This document shows, piece by piece, positions 37,675 to 52,300 of a stretch of 64,000 bases of DNA. The stretch spans positions 248,001-312,000 of the forward strand of contig JAQGDQ010000138.1 of the NCBI GenBank assembly GCA_030141605.1, in the 5' to 3' direction. Positions within the stretch are counted from its first letter, which is position 1, and every line of letters begins with the position of its first letter. The notes beneath the pieces are model-generated. The model had not been told where the DNA came from. It saw only the letters and a list, made by a program, of their open reading frames with translations, and made no database searches. The DNA is from Tubiluchus corallicola. Lineage: Eukaryota; Priapulida; Priapulimorpha; Priapulimorphida; Tubiluchidae. A program made the position numbers and the translations under genes.

Positions 37675-38273
37675 GTGTTAAACTATCAACTTACAGGGCG
37701 CATTTTCACGCTTATACTATTCCTGAACCATTTCGTTTTTGAACATTGTTTTGTAAGATAGAATAATACTAAAGTCTTCTTAAAACAATAGCGAGAAAGT
37801 CGTCAGAAGGATGACTCAATAAGGCATCTTAACTTACACATATTTTTTGTTTTCTCCAGTTTTTTTTTTAGTTTTGAGTCGAAGTCTCATAGTTAACGAT
37901 AAAACATTATCTGTACTGGATTTGGGAAGTTACTATATATGTATATGCTCATCACTAACATGTTTAAAATGGACTCGATACGATTAATTTAACTATAAAA
38001 GTACACTAAAATGAATTGTAAAATGCACAAAACGTAATATTTTATAATACATTTTCCCTTTAAAATGCAAGCGCTTGTGATCTCTGCATCTGCCTTTTCC
38101 CAGGAAAAAATAATCAGCTCAAACATCAAAACATCAAAAAACAAAAAAATGCATGATGTAAAAATATAGTTTACTGAAAACGTATCTTAGAAACAAGAAA
38201 ATATACAACTCGATTTCTATTCAGCAACTTCAGCCGTATAGTAAAGTAGACTGCATTTATCAATTTAAATCAA

Positions 38274-38313
<40 letters not shown>

Positions 38314-39442
38314 GAATACATACATACATATGTGGCAATACAAATATAAATTGCCTATTCACAGTTTGCAAAATTCTGTTATCAGTATGTTTTCCGTCTT
38401 ACCAAATTACAATTTTAGACGCGCTGCACATACTTTTCAGATCTAGAATTATACTAAACACAAAAAATGACATAATTGTGTATAGTAGTACTTTCAGTGA
38501 AATTTCAAGATGATTCAGTCAAAGTCAGTTTCTGTTAAAAAGCTGCAGATTTTATATTTTTGACAGGTTATCTCAAAACAATATAATTGAACCAATGTAC
38601 ATATACTGCTTCATGTAAACAGCCAAAATCTTTCAGAAAGCTAGCTGCAAGTCTTAACAGAATGTTGTAAGTAATCAATAATTTAACGATTGACTGCTAC
38701 ATTCAATATAATTAATAAAGTCCTGTACGAATACATTATCTACATTATTTATTAGCAGCATGTCATGCTTTCCTGATACCTGTGGGATAAATCAGTTACT
38801 GTTGCAGTTTCAGTATTTCTAAGTACTGCACAGCTTCAGTTTTTTCTTTTTGTGTAAAAATCACAATTGATTCAATTCGTAATTTGCTTCACGCAAGTAA
38901 TGCATACATACACAAATGACAAGTCACATTTTATCCTGTAAGCTCAAAATTTTAGCCACCTTAAAACTGGGAAGAATAAATGCATTTTTTATTATAAAGC
39001 AGTTCTAGCCTACATAGTTATACTCACATATAATCAGAAAGAAATGAATACAGAACAACAGACTAGCAGAGGCATGTAAAATGTTAAAGTATCAAATAGA
39101 TTTTAAAAAGGTCATAAAATTGTTCCTCTCCTATTTAAGTTTTATATTTTTAAAAAAGACAACATACATCCAAAAAATATATAAAATATCAATATTCACA
39201 TTTACTCAAAAAGCTTACAGGTGTCGTATGGGTAACTTTTTAAATAATTCTAATACATAGACTCCTTGATACTGCAATTAACTGATGCTGTCAACTGCAC
39301 TTGTGGCAATCATTTGGTACTATAATTTTTGGATAAGCTCAATGTTAGTTTTGTCATTATATAGTATCGATAAGTTTTTGGAATAATCCAGTAAAATGAA
39401 ATTACAGTTTTACCATCCATACAAAATTTGGCTTGCTTGCAG
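37675..39442. other. non-coding; TA microsatellite inside
   Basis: A TA run at 38277-38312, otherwise AT-rich. It should hold the intron before the terminal exon at 39443, but earlier exons were not recognised. Confidence 0.4.
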
Positions 39443-39621
39443 AAAAGGAAATTTGTGAGTTACTGAAACAATCACATCACACAAATGTAACTACAGATCC
39501 ATCACACTCAAAAATCAAAACTATACCTGTACACCCCAAGTCATCAATTATACATTTAAAATATGGCAAGTACGCTGGTTATGAAGGTTTAAGTGAGGAA
39601 TTTATCAAGCAAACTGACTAG
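39443..39621 (+). CDS. Candidate terminal exon of an unknown gene
   Basis: The acceptor GGCTTGCTTGCAG (exon from 39443, entering in phase 1) opens 58 codons to a TAG at 39619-39621. The peptide begins KEICELLKQSHH and ends EGLSEEFIKQTD. Its composition is protein-like and open in an AT-rich area. An ATTAAA signal near 39759 could end the transcript. The gene would run tail-to-tail with RNF207, whose stop is at 39863. I do not recognise the protein and found no earlier exon, so a pseudogene remains possible. Confidence 0.4.
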
Positions 39622-39845
39622 TTTATGCCCTCTCGACTTTCCCATGATGAACAAAAGGCAGCTTCATCCACGGACTTGTACTAAACGTTCCAATATACTA
39701 AGTTGAAACACTGTAATATATCAGTGGACCACGCTACAAGCCATCATTCGAGGACATTAAAAAATGTTAAAGGCTACCTTCATTACTTCCTTGTGTTTAA
39801 TGAAGAAACTGCATACAACTAATTTCTTACAACTGCGGACTCGTG

Positions 39846-39851
39846 TTTATT
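39846..39851 (-). terminator. RNF207: Polyadenylation signal of RNF207
   Basis: AATAAA on the minus strand 11 nt past the stop codon. The close spacing predicts a very short 3' UTR. Confidence 0.6.
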
Positions 39852-39862
39852 AACCTTGTTCC

Positions 39863-40394
39863 TTAGCTCTCCTGAAATGATACCCTTGGTAATGCTTTTG
39901 AAGATGCATTGTTACCTTTGACTCTTGCATCATGTAGTAATGTTTCATGTCGCACAATTCTATGAGAACCAACGCCTAAATTCATAGTCCTGTCTGTAGA
40001 CGCATCGTTACCAGCACCCATTTTTTCTTTCTCTTTTGTCATTTCCATATTTGAATTTGATAAATTAGGTCTTCCAATTATTGAAGCACAGTTGTTGATG
40101 CAAGCAGCATTGTCTACATCAACTGTAGCACTACAAAGTTTAGTATTATCAGCAGGCTGTTTACAATTGTAATTAGACACGTTTTTTGTGATTATTTTAT
40201 GTCTGGTTTCTTTCGAGAGAAGGTCATATGAGAGGTTCGACTTTTCCTTGATGCAAATTAGTAACGCATTACTGGGCAGAGAAGGATAGCTGTCTTTGTT
40301 AATTTTCTCTTCTCGAAGAGCTTCTGTTCGTGGTTGTTCACCAATCTTGGTCATAATTGCTTCCTTCTCTTTCAATTGATCAGAGTGTTCACCA
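39863..40394 (-). CDS. RNF207: RNF207 exon 15: divergent C-terminal tail
   Basis: Residues 547-722 plus TAA. The acceptor TTTATTTTTAG and the phase fit exon 14 exactly (GC|T). The tail is hydrophilic, rich in K, E, N and S, and has cysteines in an NYNCKQPADN and an AACINNCASI patch. It is probably disordered. Vertebrate RNF207 ends with a different tail, so homology here is not shown by sequence. Confidence 0.8.
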
Positions 40395-43300
40395 CTAAAA
40401 ATAAATTAATATTTTTAAATAGAGAATAATGAATTTGGTAAGTTCAATTCCCACCTGAGCAAAAAACAAGGACGTGAACAAGTAACTACTCCCGCAACAT
40501 ATTCTGGTTGAAGAACAAATTTTTCATCATTTTGTGTATTGAACTGTCCACCTGCACTAACTAACTAATAACATATTTTGCTTATCAAAGTCTAAGCGTA
40601 AAGAACTAGATAATGTACCTTACACTGCAAACACACCATCAGACAGTATAAAGCATTATTTAGTACAAAAATTGTTGTTTTTATTTCTAATTTTACTAGA
40701 CAAAAATAATACTACATTCCTGCTGAATTCCGACTGTTCAATACAGATTTATCAACTACAAAGCTGACTTTCTTTCATATTTTTTGGTTTCTTAATTACA
40801 AAGGATAATCACAATATTTTTTCATAGATGTGAATGCAACTCTAAACGAGAGTTGGTACAAATGTTTTGTAATTAAATTTTGACTTATTATAGAAGTTTA
40901 TGCAGTAATACAGTTATATGAAGATATATTGTGCCCCCAAACTTATAACAGTACTTTTAGCCCTCCAAAACTGGTTTAAATTGCCAGTTTGATCAGCTGT
41001 GTAGAAAATACCTGCCAATCTTACTGACAAGCTCACCTGCATGAATTGGAATTTAGAGAGGTTTACAGTTACTTATTTAACACTCAGTGAATTTATTTTT
41101 TTCTTCAAATTATTTTTATTCTATTTTGGTGACTGAAGTTGTATTTAGATGATGACGGCTGACGTGTTTCTAAAAGCCATCAAAAAGACGTGTGTTCATC
41201 AAAATACCTGTCAGACGTGTAACTACAGTAGTTACACTTAAAGAAAAGAATTTATGAGGTTTAGCATAATACGTTAATGTAAGACACTGGTTTCGCCATC
41301 TAGCTTAATTTATATTGAACTAATGTAAGCTAGTATACTGTATCACTAAAATCTCGTTTGGGACATGAAAAGAGACCACCATATCCAAAATTCCATCAGC
41401 TGTGTCTTATATATATTTAGCATACATCTAAGGTAGGGAATCTACAGAAGTGTTTACATATGTTTTGGATACATCTTAAGTCTAGTAGGAAAAACACTGG
41501 GACCAGTAAGGAAAATGAAACCACCCAAAAGCAATACTCCTAACAGACTCCCATCATTTTACTGACAAGGTTTAGTGTTGCTTAATTTCTGTCACTGGCA
41601 TACCACAGTCACTCAGCTATTTCACTTACCAATTCTAAGACAAAGACTTCTACAATAATTAACAAAGATAATGTAAGCAGAATGGGATCAGATTGCAGGT
41701 GCAAGTAGCACACCTGGCTGTATGATACTGACCACCATGCATCAATGTTTGATCACCTTTGCGGCGAAATTATCTTCATTAAGGTAATTACAGCTGTTAC
41801 TTATCGGGGTTATCTACTTTATTATTTACAGCTTCCCACATGATTTGTTTATCAGTAGATATATCTGATTGCGCATTCACCTGAATATTGCATGAGTGAG
41901 GAGCATGCACATGGCAACCATTGATAACCATTAATACATTAGATACACAACTGGCCTCCTAATTCATGCATGTTCACTTATAAGCATGCTGTATGGACTA
42001 AAGCAGTTTAAGAGGAATTTAATATCATTATTTCCTTCTGATCCACTAGCCAGTAATGATGTCCACTTTTATTACAAAATCCCTCCTGTTCATGTAATAA
42101 TCTCCATTTAAAGAAGGCTTTTTCAGAAGAAAACATCTAAGAGAATTTCCAGAAGAAGACTAAGTGATCAAAGAAACCACAGCTACATCATAGCAATAAA
42201 CAAAGTCATAAAGAAACCACAGCTACATCATAGCAGTAAACAAAGCCATAGGTTTTGATTCTGTTATAGGGATCCACATTAATGAGTGTTGAAAACAAAA
42301 TACATGTAGTATAAAAGCCAGGATATTAAAAAACAAGCAAAAAATAATGAGTTTTATCTCCAGAAACATAAAAGCAACATGATAATAATGAAGTCGATGA
42401 CACTACTGTTATACTCTTATGATGATAATGAAGTCGATGACACCACTGTTATACTCTTATGATGATAATGAAGTCGATGACACTACTGTTATACTCGTAT
42501 TTTGCCATGTAGCATCTTCCATTCCTTACAATTCATCATAAAAGTCTCTTAACTCGCTATTTCTTTTCTTCAAAAATACTGAAGGTTGTGGAGCAACTTA
42601 ATGGTAATTTTTATTGATATGCAATGGCCAAAGAAGAGGCCAAGAATTGTTAGCAGTAACCAAAAAGCTTGTGCAAAAATAATGACTGATAATAAAATTG
42701 AAGTATTTCAAATCTCATAAAAACTCTCATATCGTAGACACTGTTCTTTCTCAAATGTTCAATGCAAGCAGTTAATTTTACACATCAAGAGGCTTTAAAA
42801 GACTTCAATAACTTTTTGTATATTTTCCCTTTTCCGAAATTCCAATACACCATGATACAGTTTGCAACCTACATAGAAAGACAGACCCTGAGAATTTCAG
42901 GATAGTTTCAACACTGATTACCCGTCTTTCAGATTTACACAAAGAAATCACATAGTAGCAGACAGCATTCATCCTCCTATTAGCTTATGCTGCAATATTC
43001 GACTTCTCCGATGCAGTAACCATTAATTAATTAAACCATTTATTTTTCATGTGCTTGTTAATGAATAATTAATACTATGCAGTGATGATAATTAATTCTG
43101 CGTGTATAGCATATACAGCTACTGCTGATTCCTGCTAACTCAGATACTCACTGACAAACTCACTTAAGTACTTCCAATTTTAATTAACATTGTCTGGTGT
43201 CTTTTAATCCTTTGCAATAAGGCAACACTACATGCAATTAAGTATGTGTCATACCACTCATATGTATTAAAACCAGTCCTGTACCATGTACATACATAAT

Positions 43301-46300
43301 ACAATTATGTTGACTGAGTGAGTATATGTAACTGAAACTTGGAACAACTGCGTCCTAAACAAACCAAAACCGTCACCAATAGAAGTCAACACATTGTGTG
43401 CAACCTTAATTGTATCTAAAAATTACTATATACACTTTGATTTTTAATTTTATTTGTACCTTTTCAACCAATAATTGACAAACTTTGGCAACAATCAGAG
43501 CTTTGGCCACTGCAAGACCTATACAAAGGTAATATTTCTTCCACTTGAATTTTTGAGATGTAGTTCAGCATCTAGTTGCAGTTTTTTCACTAAGTGGTGA
43601 TACACGCTTTATTGTTCTCTCCCCTGCAAAATGTTGTGCATCCAAAACCTGTGCTTTACTTCAAATTTTTCCATCTAATAGTACAATGATAACTTAATGA
43701 TGTCGATATGATTATTTCTTGATCAATGTCGCTCTGAAAAATTATTACTCCCATTTTTCACGTACAACAACCAAAATGGGGGAAAGAATGCCATAAGCGT
43801 TGTTAATACACACGACATTCACGGACAACTGGAAGCAGTCAATACGCATAATACATTACTGATAGTGGATCACGCACATGAGGTCCTACCTTTAGGTATC
43901 AAAGCACTGTCAGCAATCCACTCCAAAAACATTAAAATCTTTGTCTCTTTCTAAAATGATCTACATGCTAAGAAAAGTGTTTGGTTTTGTGTCCAAATAG
44001 ACAAATCAGATAATATTAGTTCAAAAAATCTGCAGCATTAATAAGGCAGTGATGGGGATGACATGACCAGGTTCAGGGATTAAATAATACTGCATTTACA
44101 GATAAGATTGATGCGAAATGTTTTTGAAATGGCCAAGTATAAAGGTGCTGTAATGCTACAGCTGATAACAACTCCCTTAATAAAACACTAATGAATCATA
44201 CAGGTAACTATATGGTTAATGTGCATGGTGTCCATAAACATCAGACACAGTGTGAAAAAATAAAGAGGTATAATATGTATTCTAAGTGAAAGAAAATGTA
44301 GCACTGTAGTACAATCAAGAACATAATATTTTTCGGGTGCTTTTAAAATGACATTTAACACTCGGTTAGCTTACCATTGAAAAACTTATATATTATAAAG
44401 CCAGTAAAAATACATTTGTTAGCCTTACGCTTCATCGCTAACTGAATCAGTGACAAAAGTAAAAGATTAGCAAGGGATGAACAGTTTTTGTGCATTTGTA
44501 AAGTCCAAAAGTTATTCCTTTTCTTGTACCTCATCTTCGTCATCATGGTATAAGAAAACGCATTGTCAGCACTAACATTGATACACTGATTACAACAGTT
44601 TCTAAGGCCATATGATGTCTGTAATGCTTTTCTGTATTTAAACAGTCTGCTGGTAACAGCTGCATATGAACTACTTTCTGTTTTTGACGCAAACTATAAA
44701 TAAGTTCATGCTTACGCAGTGTGTTTGGTGCTTAAAACTGAACAAAGATTTTCTAGATATGGCCGTAGCTGTCTCAAGATACGTAAAATGTACTCATTTT
44801 CCTTCTGAAAGATTTCCATCTCTTGAACCTGAACTGCAAAACAAAATAACATTAGAAAGTCAGATTTCGCCAATATCACTGAGGAGACGGGAAAGGCAAG
44901 GTGAATGGATGAGCTGTTAATGGTCACTGCATGCAGTCACAAAGCTAGGGAACATCAGGCTTTCATAGTAAATGAATGGGCGACAATTAGAAAAGTCTGT
45001 TCTATGTGATTTTATATACCAGACTGTCCCGGCTGTTTCTCTCACTCAACCCGACATCAGACATTCACATCCAAACACAGAAAAAGCACTTCTGCAGGAT
45101 ATTTGTCTTTTCTCATAAAATTATACTTGATGAATAGCGAAGTTGACAGCCATTAATAACAGTAAGTCAAATGCTGACTTATAAAGTGCCAAATTATATG
45201 TACTGAATTCAATGTATGAAACTAAATAAAACAGAAGATCAGCCGCTAGAACTACCTGAAGATTAATGCTTAAACATTGCACTCACAAAACAAAATACTT
45301 TTTTAACAAAAATTTGTTTTATGAAAAAGATGGATATCGTTTTTGTAGTAATATAAATTAAAAGCAAGTATCAATCGAGTTACCTTCATAAGTCTCCTCT
45401 TCTGCTGCTATAGCTTGTCGACACATTGCCCAGTAGTTTTTCAGCTCGTCACAAGCTCCAGCAAGAAAGTGTTGTTGTTGACTTATCCGTTCCTCCATTG
45501 CAAAGCATACCTACACTCAATTAGCATAATAACTGTATAATTCAATGCATTAAGTAATTTACAATTAAACATTGATGTACAAATATACGAAAAATATAGC
45601 ACCAATAATAAGCAGTGCATTTTAAAAAGAATTAAAATGATAATTACAATTATGTCTATCTCAAAAACACTCCACGTAAGCATCAAAGAAACCAAGCATG
45701 ACTTTTAAAACTGCCTTTTCAAACAAAAATTAAAACTAAATGACGATTTTTATCCTTACAAATGATCAGTTTCATATTAAAAAAACTCCGCTTCAAAACA
45801 AAAAGGAGTTAAACCTCATAAAATGCACAAAGGCAGATGTTAAGAATGTGTAAGCCTTCTTGGACTTAATGCTTGAAAGACAAAACTCTGTACAGATGAA
45901 TACATTTAAAAATTGTAGTCAGCTTGATAACTTATCATATTCTGACAAATTAAAGAAAACTGGTCTACTTCGTTAAAATTACAGACATCTAAAAAGTCAG
46001 CTAATTGAGTGTTATCAACCAACAGTGGATTATATTCTACAGTTAGCATGTCACCACTACACCTTGCATGGAATCATATGCAATGTGAAGGATTAGCATT
46101 ATAGCATTAGGATTTGTCTATGTAGTTCTTTCTGGCCTGTGATGTCTACGTATAGTTAGAGAGTGTGTTTTATTAATGACTTCTCTTTATAAATTATAAA
46201 TCTCAAAAAAATAAATTTTGTGTTTTGCTTCTCATTTAGTTGTTCCTCATTTTTTTCAAAAAAGTCTTGCTTGTTATACTTTTTTGTGTAGGATTTGTTA

Positions 46301-49300
46301 GTAAAAAAGAGAAATGTTTTACTAACCAAAATGGTTTACCTTAACATAAGCATGCATCCATGCAGGAATACCTTAAACAAATGGTTTATTTCAATCGTGC
46401 CTGCCAAGCAGTGACGAACCGTCAAATCCCTGTGTAAATTTTGAACCATATCTTTCAGCTGGTGAAAATCTTGACGAAATTCCTGAAGTGGGAAAATACC
46501 AGCCATTCTAATAGCTCTGCTTCCTTACTGAACACAGATTTTCATGTGAATTAACAAACCAAACACATCTCTTTCCTGTAGACAAGATTCCCGAATGTTT
46601 AATACTTAGTTTTCTACCAAGAGTTTACCAGAACCTCTCTGGTAAAAAATTGACCATATTTTTTAAACCTGTACGATAATGTTACAATTGCTTAGTGCTA
46701 CATGACTCAAATTTGCTAAAAATATCAAAAATATTCTAATAACAAAGTCAGCACTTTGCATATTTGCGTAAAATGTCAGTTAGGCAATCACTAAAGCATT
46801 TGGACATTTTTGATACCTTTGTTATAAATCTAAATGCTAAAGCACAAAGATAGATTCCAAAAATAATGCTGTTGATGTGTTGACTATAAAGAAATATAGG
46901 GTTGGACACATTACTGTATCAAACATATACAATTGTGTTAATTGCAACACCATGAAAATTTCTACATTGTTAACATAAACATGGCAAACTATTTTTCAAA
47001 ACAATTTCTGCTAGTGTTTTAAAGTTTACTTACTTTGAGTTCTGCTTACTTTTCTATAGCATGAAATCCATTTACATGTTTTGGAACCCTTTGCAATTTA
47101 TATACATATAATGGGTATCATTAGACATTCAAATCTTTTAATGATGTAAATGCATGTTTTTGGAATTTAAATCATAAACACTTACGTACCAGGTACTCTG
47201 GTTCATAGCTTCTGCAGTGTCCTATGAATGGTCCATCTGAACTTTTCATTTTTCGTACCAAAGATCTCCAGTTCTTGCATGGCTTCACTTCCACATTAAC
47301 TTTTGCCTCAGCCACTTCACAAAAAGCTTCACCACATTCTCTGTTTAAATTCAGTGAAAGCAAAAGATACTACAGTGAAATAATTTATTGCCATGCCAAA
47401 GTATGACAACAAAGTATGACAACACACAATTACAATTAAACTATTCGGCAGAATGGGCTGTACCTGTGCAGGTAAGTCTTTACAATATAACACCAGGTAA
47501 ATACACTTGGCAGACACAGCTCATTAAAGCTGTCATACTTGCTGTTTCAGTTTTTGTGTAAAACAGACAACTAGGGCAATTTAAAATTGCCACACATGCT
47601 GAATTGATATTTAATAAAGTCAAAGCTTAAAGTATACAAACTAAGCACAATTAAAAGAACAAATTAAAGTTTTGCAATAAACTTCTCACCATCTCTTAGC
47701 TAATATTTAACCTTACATTACCAAAGCAGATCTTAGATGAAATAATCTGATGGCAAATTTTAAAATGACTAGACAACTGGTACAAAACCGTAGCCAATAA
47801 ACTCAGTGCAATGTGAGTTTTTAATGTGCACAGAGAGTAGAACACATTGTTTGCTTATGCATTTCAGACATATGAAAATGGGATAGTGTGTCTGCTTACC
47901 TGTGAAAAACAGTTAGTTCATTATTTGTGTCAACAAAACAAAACAACTATCTGGCAAGATCCTTTAAGCCTTGCTAATTAGTTGTAAACAACAGCTATTA
48001 ACTTTGCTTCACCAAAATGTTTTAAATAACAAGAGTACATCAGCAGTGAAGCAAGAAGAGTAAAAGCATAACTGCACACCAATAATGTCATTATTTAGCT
48101 GACAAACATAGCAAAAGCATTCAGCATGACTTCAAAGATATTGTTGATGGTTTGCAAAACCCAAATATGATGACATTTCAAGGAATTTTGATTCCCACTA
48201 TTTCTTGCAATTAAAAGTGAATGTAACTGCCATGAAAAAAAACATAAGCATGTCATGCATACCACACCATGAAAAAAACACAAGTATGTCATGCATACTC
48301 CACAAAAATTAGTTTAGGATTGTGCATTTTTCAAGATAATGGTGACATTCCTTGAAGCCAAGAACATCTCCTTAAGTCGAGAATGAGATGACATGAGAAA
48401 CTTGTTGAGGTATGATATAAAGAACCTATTTATCAGTTAGAAATTGAACTCCTGACTGATTTTGCACATGTCTGCGACTCATATGGGTATGCTTACTCCA
48501 CTCATTTCAACAGGAATTTTTATAAGCACAAGGTACATACATAGCACACAGTATGGAGAACTAAGACTGAGAATATGGTTTAAGCAGAAAGGGACATGAA
48601 GAAATGAATTGATCCATACAAACTTATTACATTCAAACAACTAAATACAATGCTACTCTATTATCAACACATAAACAAATATTAACTCACTCTCTTTTCA
48701 GCTCTTGTCTAGAAAAGGTAAAACTTTTCTGAATCTCTGGCAAAATGTCCCTGTTAGAATTATAAAGGCCTATGTGCATATCAAGTAAGCCTTGTAAACA
48801 CCTAAAAGCACAAACAATAGAAAATATGTACACACTTGAATGTATAATCAAATCATTAATAACAACTTAAAACATACATGACTCAGAATTTGTGACAAAA
48901 ACAAACACAAAAGCAGTTTAGTAACCTACATACCTGGCAAATTCCTGTTTATATGAGGTAGTAATGTGACTGTTTTGTAAAGGATGCACAGAATTAGATT
49001 TTTGGCAGATAGTACTAAGCCGCTCCATCAACATCTGCAAAAAATTATAATCAATTATTATCTAGAAAACAAAATGCAAAATTGATTTTTTGAAAGTGAG
49101 CGATTATTTTTAATTTATTTTTAGCGCTCAAAACTTATGTTCACAAATAAGCCATCAAAAGTGACCAATTTGCCAAATGTGCTTGCTAGTGCTGGATGTA
49201 GAAAGTTGTTTAGCTCATACTACTTCTAACAGTAAATTCTTGACAAGTTGTGCTTATCGTCTCCCTGCAAATTCTGATGAGAATAACTTTCCATTGTTTT

Positions 49301-52300
49301 CTTATCTAATTTTGTTTTAAGTAAATGGTGATAACATATTGGTGCTTAGGCAATCTAAAAAGGTGTTTAGGCTATCATATCTTGGTCTTTAATCTATGTA
49401 GGTAGTCTTACTGTTTTCATAACATTTTTATATAAATTGTATTATGCCTAACTATATACAGGTAATAATAAAGGTAATAATATAAAAAACTGTGCTTAAG
49501 CGAGCAGCATTGAAACTGCATTATATCACAAACAGCAATTTTATTATCAGGTCACAATATTGTGCAAGCAATTAAGACAGTAGGCGCTGTTTATTAGACT
49601 CGCAGTTAATAGAATCTGATTCATCACCTAAGTGACTGATAAACATCTGGTCGAGCTGCTCATATGTATATAAAAGCTGACTCGTTTAACGTCACATCAT
49701 TGACTTAATATTTTTGCTTCAGGTACTTAAAATAAAACACTTATGTATAATCAAAAAGATCTTGCTACTTTTATGTCATCTTTACTATGCTTTTGCACAC
49801 CATAATATATGTAGAAACGATCATGTTAAGTACTAATGCACTAACAGGCTAGCATTATCAGCATCATATGCTTACATTATGCCACAGATGCAATCTGGAA
49901 GTAATCTGCCAGCACTCTTTGCGACTTTACAGGTATAAATGTCATAGAGCAACTAAGAGTTAAATTTGAAAAATACAGTAACACATAAGCATAAGCGCAT
50001 ACTAATACTAAACTGAAGAGTGACGACTCGTACTTCTATGCTAGTAAAATTACTAGTAGTATTATTACACGTATCGGCTAATAGATTCAGTCGATTAATT
50101 AGGTCAAAATATTTCTATCTCAAAGTGAGTCTAGTAAGTGGTGCCTACTCTACATTCAATGTTAAAAATACAGGCAATTGCACAAATATGTGCCATAGCT
50201 GTTAAGAATACCAAAGTGCGCTTACATATGCTATAGATAGGAATTCATATTTATTAGCAGAAGCCATGAAAGAGGAACAGATAACCAAGTAGACATGAAG
50301 AGTTGGAAGAAGCACTCCAAGGTGTGACAGTTGACTCTTAAATAAACTCTCTTTCTGCTCAAACTGACTGCAATTAGATAAGAAAATAAACAAATCATTA
50401 AACATAGGAAAAAAGATGCTACGTAAATAGCAGAAAGAAGATGACAGTTATTTGAAAATCAACAACTTATAATATATAAACGACTAGCAAAATACATTAT
50501 CCAAAGAGGGCAATTTCCTGCTTTCATAAGTCAATTGTTCTTGTTTCACTGTTTGGGACAATGGAAACTCTGTACGAGCTCATATGGTATGGTAGCGCTA
50601 GTATAATAATTGCGTCTCCACTCAAGGTTCGGGAAAAAACTGCCAAGTTTGAAAAGCTCAAGGACTGAACAAATATTTTGTTTTCTCAGACCGACGTAAA
50701 ATTTAGTTCTTTAGGAAAAAATTACCACTTAATTTCGTAAAATCGAAATAAAAGTTGAAAAGACATGGATGATACAAAAGTCATACCTTGCCTAATAATG
50801 TTCATTTCACAAGTAAAATTTTCTTCCTAAGTCTTCGTTATGTAATTTGGCACTGTCACACAGGTCAAAATAAACCACTCAATGGCACAGCCTACTCGCT
50901 TATGAGTTTTACATGCAGACTGAATTTGTAAGGTGAAGGATTAATGAACAACAAAAGGAGCATTTTCCATGGCTATCCAGCTCTTACAGCAGCTAAGGCC
51001 ACTTTTAACCTATTACATTATGTACCGAGGGTCCTTCAGCACTACAGCTGCCAGACATTGAGAAACCTAATCACCTGTAATAAATGACCTGCTTGAGGTC
51101 TGCTAAAATATTTGACCTTTTGCGCCAAAGTTGCACTTGATGAAAACTTTTTTTTTATTTTTAAGTTATAATCTAATTATAAAATTAAATAGTAATTATA
51201 ATTTTATTTATTATTTAGTCATTAATTATAGCTTTTTAAATATTTCCAGCTTTTCCAAATTTTAAAGTTTAAATTAGTAATTTATAAAATCAACTAAAGA
51301 CAGACTGTAAATTAAGTGATCGAACTAAAATATAAAACAGTTGAAAATAAAGTGGTACTAAAGTATATACAAAAGCAAGTTGAAATCTAAAAATTTTATA
51401 ACACTAAAAGATTTGGTGTGTAACTTGATGGCTAAGTAGCATTTAGGGAAATGGACAGCAAACACATTGATGCAAACCTTCCCCGTAAGCATTTTCCCGT
51501 TCCTTACTCAAGCATGAGGTAAACCTCTTTTTCACACTTTGACTAGTGTTACATATTTTTACACAATAGAGAATAATACAGCTTGCATACAAAGCCAATC
51601 CAAGTGAGATTCATGTAAAACTCATAATTTTGTATGTTTGTCTGGACTCAAACACACCGGCAGAGGTGTCTTAGCTACGTTCGAATATGAATGCATTCTC
51701 TCAGTTAAGTAAACAGCCAGGTTGGGTAAAGCGAATGAAACGGCACACAGCGAGCGTCAAACCCAGTAAATACCCATTCATTCATGGATCAACCTCAGCC
51801 AATAAATACATGCTGTGCCAACTCAACCATTCACTCCTCTCATTAAGCGGAACCAAGATATATCCATTGAACTTACGCACAAACACTTACTTGTCCATAT
51901 CTGCCAGCAGATTAGCTCTAGTTTTCACTAGAGAGTTTTGCAAAGCTGAACACAATGACTCAATAGCTAGTTTCTCATTTCTTGCACTTTCTTTCAGTTG
52001 GTCCAGCAGTGTACGATACGTAACAATTCCCATGCGAGTTGATGATTGTAGTTTGCGAATGGCCTGAAACATCACATTATACAATAACAATTTACTTAAA
52101 TAAGTAATTTAGGTATCATCATACATGCACAGAAAAATAGATTTAAAGGTCCAAATGTGAGGAAATGAAAAAACTAAATTCTATAGATTACCTTGAAAGA
52201 ATGCAGCAGTTTAGCACGGGCATTGCAGTAAGCCGTTTCTAAGTCAAAACAGCGTGAACGTTCTGCACTGCAAGACAAACAGTGAAAGAATAAAAGTAAA

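Noticed and set aside
40434-40465. GTTCAATTCCCACC, like a tRNA B box
   Set aside because: No matching A box or acceptor stem around it.
44355-44546. Minus frame in RNF207 intron 14 with a DDEDEVQEKE-stop alternative reading
   Set aside because: No acceptor exists between the upstream stop and the acidic run, and exon 14 joins exon 15 perfectly without it.
46335-46371. Longer version of RNF207 exon 12 ending at GTAAACC
   Set aside because: It would add VFLHGCMLMLR in a different phase and break the gapless family alignment.
51687-52067. A 126-codon plus frame
   Set aside because: Antisense to RNF207 exon 7 and its intron.
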